Positions 7,760 to 14,424 of a stretch of DNA of 64,000 bases are shown here, one piece after another (position 1 is the stretch's first letter; every line of letters starts with the position of its first letter). The notes beneath the pieces are model-generated. The model was not told the DNA's origin, did no database searches, and saw only the letters and a list, made by a program, of their open reading frames with translations. The DNA is taken from positions 1 through 64,000 of the forward strand of contig JBHHZI010000002.1 of the NCBI GenBank assembly GCA_046757965.1, written 5' to 3'. A program made the translations under genes and the position numbers. The DNA is from JBHHZI01 sp046757965 (GTDB lineage: Bacteria; Acidobacteriota; Polarisedimenticolia; SMYD01).

Positions 7760-8947
7760 TCAGGACTGCGTGTCGTGGTTCGATTCACCTCCTTTTTCGT
7801 CGGGGGAAACCGTTCGGCCCGAGGAGGGCGCCCGCCGGTTCTCCTTCCTGTTGATCTTCGAGCGGGCCCTTGCCGCCGCCTCGGTCAGGTACTGGAAGAC
7901 CTGGACCCGGGCGTTGACCTGGTCCACGACGAAGATGCGATCTTGCTCGTCGATATGGACTCCCGCCGGGAGCCAGAAGGCACCGGGTTTCTGCCCCAGA
8001 GCCCCGACGAAGAGAAGAAGCTGTCCCTGGCGGTCGAAGATCTGGACGTTGTTGAACGCCGCGTCGGCCACGTAGATGTGTCCCTCACTGTCGAGGGCGA
8101 TCCCCTTGGGCCGGTGGAAATCCCCGAAGCCGTCGCCCGCCTCGCCGAAGGTCGAGACGAATTCGCCGTCGGGCGAGAAGACCTGTACGCGGAAGTTTCC
8201 GGTGTCCACCACGTAGAGGTTGCCCTCCGGGTCAAGGGCGACGTTCGTCGGGAAGTTGAACTGTCCCTCGCCGGGACCGCGGGAGCCCAAGGTGGCGATG
8301 TGCGCCCCGTCGGCCGTCGAGTAGAGGACAATCTGGTGCAGATGGCTGTCGGCGACGTAGAGCCGCTGCCGCTCGCGGTCGATGGCGATGCCGGTGGGGT
8401 TGGTCAGGCCCTCTCCCTGGCCCACCGCCAGGATCACCTCCCCCTCGGGGCTGAAGCAGAAGACATGGTCGAGATCGGCGTCGGAGACCCAGATCCTCTC
8501 CTGGGCGTCGATGGCGATCCCGATGGGCGTGTGCAGGGCCGCACGGCCTCCCCCCCCGAGCAGGCGCACCTGCCGGGCTTCAGGGTCGAAGACAACGACC
8601 GCGCCGAAGCCCGTGTCCGTGACGTAGACGGTGCCATCGGAGCCCGTCGTGACTCCGTACGGCTTGCGGAGGGAGATGCTCGCCTCCTCCTCGTGCCCCA
8701 GGAGGAAGCGCCGCCAGCGGCTGGGCTTCTTCCGGAAGTCCCGGCTCCCGTGGTAGGCCTGGAGGTAGCGCACCCGCGGGAGCTCAGGCTGCAGCGGCCA
8801 CACGAGTTCGGGCCCGGCGGCCGGCGGGTCGGTCTTCGGACTTCCCCTGGCGACCGCCGGGTTGGCCGACGCCAACCCCAAGAGGGCCGCAGCGGTGATC
8901 GCCATGGCGGTGCCGCGAGGGAACAACGTCATCGAGCTGATTCGCAT
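7760..8947 (-). CDS. NHL-repeat six-bladed beta-propeller protein
   Basis: A 395-aa exported protein and the first gene of the cytochrome operon. ATG at 8947 is chosen because GAGGAG lies about 8 nt upstream and a signal sequence follows (AITAAALLGLASANPAVA); a frame extension back to 9037 has no support. Six NHL repeats are seen (KPYGV, TPIGI, NPTGI, FPTNV, RPKGI and LPAGV, each followed by a VxD strand). The C-terminal tail is basic and rich in Arg, Lys and Ser and is not found in its paralogue at 4105-5193. The two share the pre-propeller segment (PELPRVRYLQAYHGSRDF versus AARIEYLDSFRVPRDL) and probably arose by duplication together with the tetrahaem module. It is likely periplasmic or cell-surface. 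The binding partner is unknown, with the adjacent tetrahaem cytochrome the best guess. Confidence 0.88.
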   Translation of the reverse strand: MRISSMTLFPRGTAMAITAAALLGLASANPAVARGSPKTDPPAAGPELVWPLQPELPRVRYLQAYHGSRDFRKKPSRWRRFLLGHEEEASISLRKPYGVTTGSDGTVYVTDTGFGAVVVFDPEARQVRLLGGGGRAALHTPIGIAIDAQERIWVSDADLDHVFCFSPEGEVILAVGQGEGLTNPTGIAIDRERQRLYVADSHLHQIVLYSTADGAHIATLGSRGPGEGQFNFPTNVALDPEGNLYVVDTGNFRVQVFSPDGEFVSTFGEAGDGFGDFHRPKGIALDSEGHIYVADAAFNNVQIFDRQGQLLLFVGALGQKPGAFWLPAGVHIDEQDRIFVVDQVNARVQVFQYLTEAAARARSKINRKENRRAPSSGRTVSPDEKGGESNHDTQS

Positions 8948-9050
8948 GGTCCGGTCTCCTCGGGGGACGTGGTGGCCGCGCCACCTCCCTCTGTCTCGGG
9001 GTGTGGCGCAAGAATCATTCCATGGGGAAGCGTTCACAAGTAGTCCATAA

Positions 9051-9066
9051 CATATTGTTTAATATG
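9051..9066. promoter_or_regulatory. AT-rich palindrome in cytochrome-operon promoter region
   Basis: CATATT-GTTT-AATATG is a perfect 6-bp inverted repeat in a local AT-rich patch (about 9036-9075) that stands out from the GC-rich surroundings. It lies about 105 bp upstream of the first gene (start 8947) of the minus-strand cytochrome operon and downstream of the CRP-type site. It probably overlaps the -10/-35 region or is an operator. I could not assign a convincing -35/-10 pair. Confidence 0.35.
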
Positions 9067-9101
9067 GCTTTACCTTGTTGTCATGGGTGCGGTTCCGGGA
9101 C

Positions 9102-9121
9102 TTTGTGAGGAAAATCACAAA
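9102..9121. promoter_or_regulatory. CRP/FNR-family operator (TTTGTGA-N6-TCACAAA)
   Basis: A perfect 7-bp inverted repeat with a 6-nt spacer and the TGTGA-N6-TCACA core, identical to the cAMP receptor protein core consensus. It lies 155 bp upstream of the ATG of the NHL/cytochrome operon. The only other nearby gene is the tRNA, transcribed away about 390 bp further on, so the cytochrome operon is the obvious target. Proteins of the CRP/FNR superfamily bind such sites. Whether the cognate factor senses cAMP, redox or a gas cannot be told from the DNA, and no regulator of this family is encoded in the window. Confidence 0.65.
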
Positions 9122-9319
9122 AATCTGGGGCATTTCACACAGGCGGCCGCCGGAGCCCCGCGTCGGCGTTTGCGCTGGCGCTGGGTCCTGCCGGTGCGAC
9201 CCGGCCGGTTCGTGGACAGGGCGGCGCCGGCATGGGGTGCCTTCCACCGCCCGGCGGAAGGAACTGAACCGCCCTGGGCTGGCCGGAGACTCCCGAGTGT
9301 GAGACGACGGGGTTCGTGA

Positions 9320-9487
9320 CGAGACAAACGGGGTCTTCCCCGGAGGTACGGGGACCGGGCGGTGCGGCTGGTCCTGGAGCACCAGGACCAGCATGATGCG
9401 CACCGGGCGGCGATGGAGTCGATGGACGACAAGCACAAGGCTCGTCCGGACGATCCCGAGCGGCTGCCGGCGCCGACGGTCATGTAG
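9320..9487 (+). pseudogene. IS3-family transposase OrfA remnant
   Basis: One reading frame translates to a short stretch containing RRYGDRAVRLVLEHQD and, a few residues on, AAMESM. This matches the N-terminal helix-turn-helix start of IS3-family OrfA proteins (consensus like RYPPEVRERAVRLVxEH ... WAAIxSIAxKxG). There is no start codon, the usual PPEV residues before RAVRLV are shortened, and the homology stops after about 45 residues at a TAG (9485-9487). No OrfB, terminal inverted repeats or target duplication were seen. It is a decayed fragment immediately upstream of the tRNA gene. Confidence 0.6.
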
Positions 9488-9490
9488 AAT
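9483..9490 (+). promoter_or_regulatory. Probable extended -10 promoter for tRNA-Arg
   Basis: TGTAGAAT (TG extension plus TAGAAT) ends 21 nt upstream of the tRNA 5' end, the right distance for initiation about 15 nt before the mature tRNA. It is built on the last codons and stop of the transposase remnant. No good -35 hexamer is seen about 17 bp upstream. Confidence 0.4.
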
Positions 9491-9511
9491 ACCGCTCCCA
9501 CGCCAGACCGT

Positions 9512-9588
9512 GCGCCGGTAGCTCAGCTGGATAGAGCATCAGACTTCGAATCTGAGGGTCGGGGGTTCGAATCCCTCCCGGCGTACCA
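9512..9588 (+). tRNA. tRNA-Arg (anticodon UCG), CCA encoded
   Basis: A full cloverleaf can be drawn: acceptor stem GCGCCGG/CCGGCGT (first pair G-U), D arm GCTC/GAGC (9521-9537), anticodon stem TCAGA/TCTGA with loop CTTCGAA giving anticodon TCG at 9546-9548, the GGTTCGAAT T loop, discriminator A at 9585 and genomic CCA at 9586-9588. It would read CGA and, with wobble, other CGN codons. tRNA genes are common integration sites, and this one sits between a transposase relic and a sugar-modification cassette. Confidence 0.95.
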
Positions 9589-9651
9589 TGCAGAAGGGGC
9601 CCATGCCGGTGACTCCGGTGTCGCCGGCACGGGACAGGGCGCTGGCGAGCG

Positions 9652-10524
9652 ATGGTGGCCCGGGGCGTTGCCTTGGCGGGGACACTTTCCTATCATGGGG
9701 TGCTCTTGCTTGCGGCGCCGGGGGTGAGGAGTCTGAACCCTTCTACCTCTCCCGGCGACTCGGGCCACGTCCTTCATCAAGATTTCCAAGTGACCGATCG
9801 AGCCTTCGAAGCCGAGAAGCGAGCCAATATTGCACGGCTTGCGGAACGCACCGATCTCGTGGACCTGTCGAACGAGTGGCTGGCAAAGGTCTCGGAGCTG
9901 GGATACAGCTACCACTTCACCTGGATGGGACAGCCGATCATCCAGTTCCCCCAGGACATGGTCGCCATGCAGGAGATCATCTGGGCGGTCAAGCCCGACC
10001 TGATCGTCGAGACGGGCATTGCCCGCGGCGGGTCTCTGATCTACTACGCATCGCTTCTGGAACTGATCGGCGGAGACGGCCGTGTCCTGGGCATCGATAT
10101 CGACGTCCGGGAGCACAACCGCGTGGCGATCGAAGCACACCGCATGTTCAAGCGCATCGATATGATCCATGGGTCGTCCGTGGCTCCGGAGGTGGTGGCG
10201 CAGGTCTCCTCACGCTGCGCGGGGGCGAAATCCGTGATCGTGATTCTCGACAGCAACCACACTCACGATCATGTCCTGGCGGAACTGCAGGCGTACTCGC
10301 CCCTCGTGACGAAGGGGGGCTACCTTGTTGTGTTCGACACGGTGATCGAGGAGATGCCTGCCGATTCCTTTCCCGATCGGCCGTGGGGTATCGGTGACAA
10401 TCCCGCCACGGCTGTGCGGGCTTTCCTGAAGACCACCGACCGCTTCGAGATCGACCGTGCGATTCCCGGCAAGTTGCAGGTCACCGTTGCCCGGAGTGGC
10501 TACCTCAGGTGCATCGCGGACTGA
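9652..10524 (+). CDS. CmcI-like cephalosporin hydroxylase / O-methyltransferase family protein
   Basis: A SAM-dependent methyltransferase-fold protein of the CmcI family, found in natural-product, rhamnose and surface-glycan modification loci. From about residue 85 it carries the family hallmarks WMGQPIIQFPQDMVAMQEII, VETGIARGGSLIYYAS (SAM-binding glycine-rich loop) and GIDIDVREHN (acidic residue after strand 2), followed by VILDSNHTHDHVLAELQ (metal or acid-base Asp/His region). The start is uncertain. The frame opens at 9652, but the first about 45 residues look non-conserved, and a GTG near 9790 would give a 244-aa protein closer to the usual size. The stop overlaps the start of the aminotransferase gene (TGATG), so the two are co-translated. 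It may methylate a sugar or amino-sugar; the substrate is unknown. Confidence 0.8.
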   Translation: MVARGVALAGTLSYHGVLLLAAPGVRSLNPSTSPGDSGHVLHQDFQVTDRAFEAEKRANIARLAERTDLVDLSNEWLAKVSELGYSYHFTWMGQPIIQFPQDMVAMQEIIWAVKPDLIVETGIARGGSLIYYASLLELIGGDGRVLGIDIDVREHNRVAIEAHRMFKRIDMIHGSSVAPEVVAQVSSRCAGAKSVIVILDSNHTHDHVLAELQAYSPLVTKGGYLVVFDTVIEEMPADSFPDRPWGIGDNPATAVRAFLKTTDRFEIDRAIPGKLQVTVARSGYLRCIAD

Positions 10525-11678
10525 TGAAGGACCGCATTCCCATCTCGGGTCCGTGGATCACCGACCGGGAGGTCGAGTACGCGGCAGATGCTGCGCGCAC
10601 GGCGTGGTACTCCGGAGCCGGCGAGTATTCGCGCCGGTTCGAGCAGGCAGTCGCGGCCTACGTCGGCACCAAGCACGCGGTCTCCCTGCCGCACTGCACA
10701 GCGGGCGTTCACCTGGCTCTTGTGGCGCTGGGCGTCGGGGCGGGGGACGAGGTCATCGTTCCGGATGCGACCTGGATCGCGTCCGCTGCGCCGATCACGT
10801 ACGTGGGAGCCACCCCGGTCTTCGCAGATGTGGACCCGGATACCTGGTGTCTCGACGTGGGTGCGTTCGAGGCGTGTGTGACGTCCCGGACGAAGGCCGT
10901 CATCGCCGTGGACCTCTACGGGGGAATGCCCGATATGGATGCCCTGCTCGCGGCTGCCGGGCGCCTGGGCATCGTGGTCATCGAAGACGCCGCGGAGGCG
11001 ATCGGCGCGGAATACCGGGGGCGCCGGGCAGGCAGTCTCGGTGCTGTGGGAGTGTTCAGCTTCCACGGCTCGAAGACCATTGTCACCGGCGAGGGCGGGG
11101 CGCTTGTCACGGACAGTGACGAACTGCACGACAGGGTCCGCGTGCTGTGTGACCATGGGCGTCCACCTCACGATCGATTCTTCCGGAACACCGAGGTGGC
11201 CTTCAAGTATCGCATGAGTGATCTCCAGGCAGCCGTCGGTCTGGCTCAGATCGAGCGTGTCGAGGAGATCGTGGCTCGGAAGCGAGAGATCTTCTCATGG
11301 TACGCCTCGCACCTCGCTTCCGTGGACGGGGTGTGCCTGAATATCGAGCCCGCCGGGACGCGGAACAGCTACTGGATGGTCACGGCGATCATCGATGCAC
11401 GATTCGGCCTGGACAACCGCACGCTCATGGCGGCCTTTGCCGAGCACGGGATCGATACCCGTCCATTCTTCCACCCGCTGAGTTCGATTCCCGCCTACGC
11501 CGATCATGAGCAGGCGGTGGCAGCTCGCGAGCGCAATGCGGTGAGTCATGACATTCCGCGCCGCGGCATCAATCTGCCTTCGGCCCTGAACCTGACCGGC
11601 GAACAGGTGCAGAGGGTCTGCGACGTGTTGCGGCAGATCCTCGCGAGGAGCTCGAGCCGGCCGAATGCTCCGGCGTGA
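10524..11678 (+). CDS. DegT/DnrJ/EryC1/StrS-family sugar aminotransferase
   Basis: A PLP-dependent aminotransferase acting on nucleotide-linked keto-sugars (384 aa). ATG at 10524 overlaps the previous stop (TGATG) and is preferred over an ATG 15 nt earlier. The PLP lysine is in FSFHGSKTIVTGEGG (K184), the PLP-ring Asp in VVIEDAAEAIG (D155), and the N-terminal WITDREV and SLPHCTAGVHLAL (phosphate-binding loop) are typical. Its neighbours (a CmcI-like protein and a NeuD/PglD-like acetyltransferase) fit synthesis of an N-acylated, possibly methylated amino-sugar such as an acetamido-dideoxyhexose for O-antigen or another surface glycan. The dehydratase that would supply the keto-sugar is not in the window. 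Confidence 0.93.
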   Translation: MKDRIPISGPWITDREVEYAADAARTAWYSGAGEYSRRFEQAVAAYVGTKHAVSLPHCTAGVHLALVALGVGAGDEVIVPDATWIASAAPITYVGATPVFADVDPDTWCLDVGAFEACVTSRTKAVIAVDLYGGMPDMDALLAAAGRLGIVVIEDAAEAIGAEYRGRRAGSLGAVGVFSFHGSKTIVTGEGGALVTDSDELHDRVRVLCDHGRPPHDRFFRNTEVAFKYRMSDLQAAVGLAQIERVEEIVARKREIFSWYASHLASVDGVCLNIEPAGTRNSYWMVTAIIDARFGLDNRTLMAAFAEHGIDTRPFFHPLSSIPAYADHEQAVAARERNAVSHDIPRRGINLPSALNLTGEQVQRVCDVLRQILARSSSRPNAPA

Positions 11679-11781
11679 GCGGCGCCGGCCTGGCCGTCCG
11701 GGCCACCGGACCGGTGAGTCAGGGAGCGAACGCATCGCGCCAGCGAAGTTCTTCTCGTGGGCGATGGAGGCCTGATCCGGG

Positions 11782-12429
11782 ATGGCCAAGAGACTGGTGA
11801 TCTGGGGAGCGAGTGGTCACGCCAGGGTCCTCTGGGAATTCCTGGCCGGCGACCATGAACTCGTCGGACTGTTCGACAACGACCCGAACGCGGTCAGTCC
11901 CTTCCCGGGAGTTCCGATCTTCCACGGGCGAAAGGGATTTACGCGGTGGAGCGAGAGTCGCGGCGAAGGGGAGTTCTTCGGCCTGGTTGCGATCGGCGGT
12001 TCTCGAGGCCGTGATCGTTGCGAGATTCACGACTGGTTCGTGAAGCATGAACTGACGCTGTGTACGGCGATTCATCCGAGCGCGTATGTCGCTGGCGACG
12101 CGATCGTCGGCATGGGTTCGCACGTGCTGGCCAACGCGACGGTGTGCACATCGGTGCGGATGGGAAGGCAGTGCATCGTCAACACAGCGAGCAGCGTCGA
12201 CCACGAGTCGATTCTCGGAGATGGGGTGCACCTGGCGCCCGGCGTGATCCTCACCGGCCGGGTCAACGTGGGCGCCCACACCCTGATCGGCGCGGGCTCC
12301 ACCGTGCTCCCCGACGTGCGGATCGGGGCCGACGCGACCGTGGGCGCCGGGTCGCTCGTGACCCGGGACGTCCCGGACGGGGTCGTCGTCTGGGGGAGCC
12401 CGGCCCGCATCCGACGTCATCATGGCTGA
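11782..12429 (+). CDS. NeuD/PglD-type sugar O/N-acetyltransferase (left-handed beta-helix)
   Basis: A 215-aa protein with an N-terminal nucleotide-sugar-binding Rossmann-like part (LVIWGASGHARVLWEFL) and a hexapeptide-repeat beta-helix from about residue 95 (GDAIVGMGSHVLANATVC, then GVHLAPGV, GAHTLIGAGS and GADATVGAGS). The catalytic base is probably the His in SSVDHE. It ends with the GSPAR motif common to hexapeptide acyltransferases. PglD acetylates the amino group created by the DegT enzyme PglE, so the gene pair here has the PglE-PglD logic. It starts 103 nt after the aminotransferase stop, with no promoter evident in between. Confidence 0.88.
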   Translation: MAKRLVIWGASGHARVLWEFLAGDHELVGLFDNDPNAVSPFPGVPIFHGRKGFTRWSESRGEGEFFGLVAIGGSRGRDRCEIHDWFVKHELTLCTAIHPSAYVAGDAIVGMGSHVLANATVCTSVRMGRQCIVNTASSVDHESILGDGVHLAPGVILTGRVNVGAHTLIGAGSTVLPDVRIGADATVGAGSLVTRDVPDGVVVWGSPARIRRHHG

Positions 12430-12568
12430 GCCCGGCGGGAATGAGCTCGGGTGCTGACGCGCAGTGTGATGTGTCGATCAATGACTCCAGCCTGCGGATA
12501 GGTGTTAGGATGGCGACACCGAGGGTGACGGTGGCAGACCTGTCCCTTTTCCCGTAGGATTCGAGCCG

Positions 12569-13231
12569 ATGTCCGGACGTACCTCACTCGGTCTGTTTCT
12601 CGTTCTGCTGGGCGGCCTGTTCCTGCTCGACCAGACGGGCCTGGCGAACTTCGGCCATGTCGTCGGGAGCTGGTGGCCTGCGATCCTGATCCTCCTCGGT
12701 GTGTCCCAGTGGGCCCGCTCGCCGGGACGGCGGACCGGGCCGCTGGTGATGACCGTCATCGGCATCGTGTTCCTGCTGGACACCCTGGACATCATCTCCG
12801 TATGGAACCTGCTCTGGCCCCTCGCCATCATCGGCGTCGGCGTCTGGTTGATCCTGAACCGGGGCTCGGCGCCGCACGTCAACGACGCCGACACGGTCAA
12901 CCTCAGCGCGGCGTTCGCCGGCGTGGAATCCGTCTCCCGCTCGCAGAACTTTCGCGGCGGTTCCCTGTCCGCCTTCTTCGGCGGCGTCGGCCTGGATCTG
13001 CGCGACGCGGCCGTGGCGCCGGGCGGCGCACGGCTGGATGTGACCACCTTCTGCGGTGGAGCCGAGATCACCGTGCCCCCCACGTGGCGGGTCATCATCG
13101 AGGGCACGCCGCTGTTCGGCGGCCTGGAGAACTCCGCGGCGGGGGCCGGGGCACTGCCCGATCAGGCCCCCGAGTTGATCGTGATGGGCACCATCTTCTT
13201 CGGTGGCGTGGAGATCAACAACAAGACGTGA
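12569..13231 (+). CDS. LiaF-like membrane protein (DUF5668 / cell-wall-active antibiotic response family)
   Basis: A 220-aa protein with four predicted membrane segments in the first 110 residues (two hydrophobic hairpins: LGLFLVLLGGLFLLDQ, WWPAILILLGV, TVIGIVFLLDTL and LLWPLAIIGVGVWLIL). A soluble beta-rich C-terminus follows with repeated GGxxL/GGxEI turns (FFGGVGLDLRDA, FCGGAEITVPP and FFGGVEI), the hallmark of the LiaF C-terminal domain. In Firmicutes LiaF dampens a cell-envelope stress kinase. In other phyla such proteins are orphan and their role is not established. No two-component pair is adjacent. It is a single gene, convergent with trpS. Confidence 0.82.
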   Translation: MSGRTSLGLFLVLLGGLFLLDQTGLANFGHVVGSWWPAILILLGVSQWARSPGRRTGPLVMTVIGIVFLLDTLDIISVWNLLWPLAIIGVGVWLILNRGSAPHVNDADTVNLSAAFAGVESVSRSQNFRGGSLSAFFGGVGLDLRDAAVAPGGARLDVTTFCGGAEITVPPTWRVIIEGTPLFGGLENSAAGAGALPDQAPELIVMGTIFFGGVEINNKT

Positions 13232-13286
13232 CGCCCGGTGCCGGTCCCGGCTGCGCGTGGCACTCCAGACGTGTGAGGTGTGGACG

Positions 13287-14306
13287 TCAGGCGCCTGGAG
13301 GGACCAGGCCGAGACGATTCTTGACCTCCTCGACCTTCGGCTCGGCAACCGCACGGGCGCGGCAGGCGCCGTCGGCCAGGAGTCGATCCAGTTCGGCCGG
13401 GTCGTCCATGAAGCGCACAAACTGCTCGCGAATCGGCCGCACCGTCTCGATGGCGGCCTCGCCGACCGCCTTCTTCAGATCCGCATAGCCGCGTGCACCG
13501 GCGAAATCCGCCTCCGCCTGCTGGCGCGTGCGTCCCCGGAGAAGCTGGTAGATGGTGAGCAGGTTGTTCACCCCGGCCTTCTCGGGGTCGTCGCTGAAGC
13601 GGATCTCCCGGCCGGAGTCGGTGGTGGCCCGCTTGACGGCGGAGAGGATCTCGTCATCGCCATCGGTCAGGAGGATGGCATGGCCCTTCGCCGTGCTCTC
13701 GCTCTTGCTCATCTTGGTGGCGGGATCGTCCAGGCCCATGATGCGGGCGCCCGACCTGCGGATGACCGGCTCGGGAAGGACGAACGTCTTGCCGTACTGA
13801 TGATTGAAGCGCTGGGCGATGTCCCGGGTCAGCTCGATATGCTGCTTCTGGTCCTCGCCGACCGGGACCTCGCCGGCGTCATAAAGAAGGATGTCGGCGG
13901 CCTGGAGCACCGGGTAGGTGAGCAGGCCGGTCAGGACGCTGCTCTGGCGGGCCGACTTGTCCTTGTACTGGGTCATCCTCTCCAGCCAGCCGAGCGGGGT
14001 GACGCAGCTCAGCAGCCAGGACGCTTCCGCGTGCGCCCGCACGTGTCCCTGGACGAAGAGTGTCGTGCGCGACGGATCGATCCCGGCGGCCAGCAACAGG
14101 GCGGCCAGCTCCCTCGTCTGGACCGACAGCTTCGCCGCATCCTGATGCACGGTGATGGCGTGCAGATCGACGATGCAGATGAAGCTGGTCCTGTCATCCT
14201 GCAGGGCGACCCACTGCTGGATGGCTCCGAGGTAGTTGCCGATGTGGAGATGCCCGGACGGCTGGATGCCGGAGAACACCACGGGCCTGTGCGATCCGGC
14301 AGCCAT
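13287..14306 (-). CDS. trpS: Tryptophan--tRNA ligase
   Basis: Class Ic aminoacyl-tRNA synthetase, 339 aa, the normal length. HIGN at residues 21-24 (ATP site), the PSGHLHIGNYLG context, the GEDQKQHIELTRDIAQRFN tryptophan/dimer segment and KMSKS at 198-202 are all present. It charges tRNA-Trp in the cytoplasm. It is transcribed alone on the minus strand, divergent from the SNF2 helicase gene across 118 bp, which must hold both promoters. Confidence 0.97.
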   Translation of the reverse strand: MAAGSHRPVVFSGIQPSGHLHIGNYLGAIQQWVALQDDRTSFICIVDLHAITVHQDAAKLSVQTRELAALLLAAGIDPSRTTLFVQGHVRAHAEASWLLSCVTPLGWLERMTQYKDKSARQSSVLTGLLTYPVLQAADILLYDAGEVPVGEDQKQHIELTRDIAQRFNHQYGKTFVLPEPVIRRSGARIMGLDDPATKMSKSESTAKGHAILLTDGDDEILSAVKRATTDSGREIRFSDDPEKAGVNNLLTIYQLLRGRTRQQAEADFAGARGYADLKKAVGEAAIETVRPIREQFVRFMDDPAELDRLLADGACRARAVAEPKVEEVKNRLGLVPPGA

Positions 14307-14424
14307 CGGAAGAGTGCGCTCCTTCTCTCGCGCGGCGACAACGCCGGGAGGGCGTCCAGCTTAACGGCTGGGATGCGGCGGCGCAAACCGCCCGGAGACG
14401 CCTCGGGAGTTATGATGCGCCGCG

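Noticed and set aside
5555..9043. 1162-codon plus-strand open frame across the barrel, tetrahaem and NHL genes
   Set aside because: It is antisense to four clear minus-strand genes and has low-complexity composition without recognisable motifs.
9589..9651. attR/attL repeat of the tRNA-Arg 3' end
   Set aside because: No second copy of the T-arm/acceptor sequence was noticed downstream, so integration at the tRNA is only suggested by gene content.
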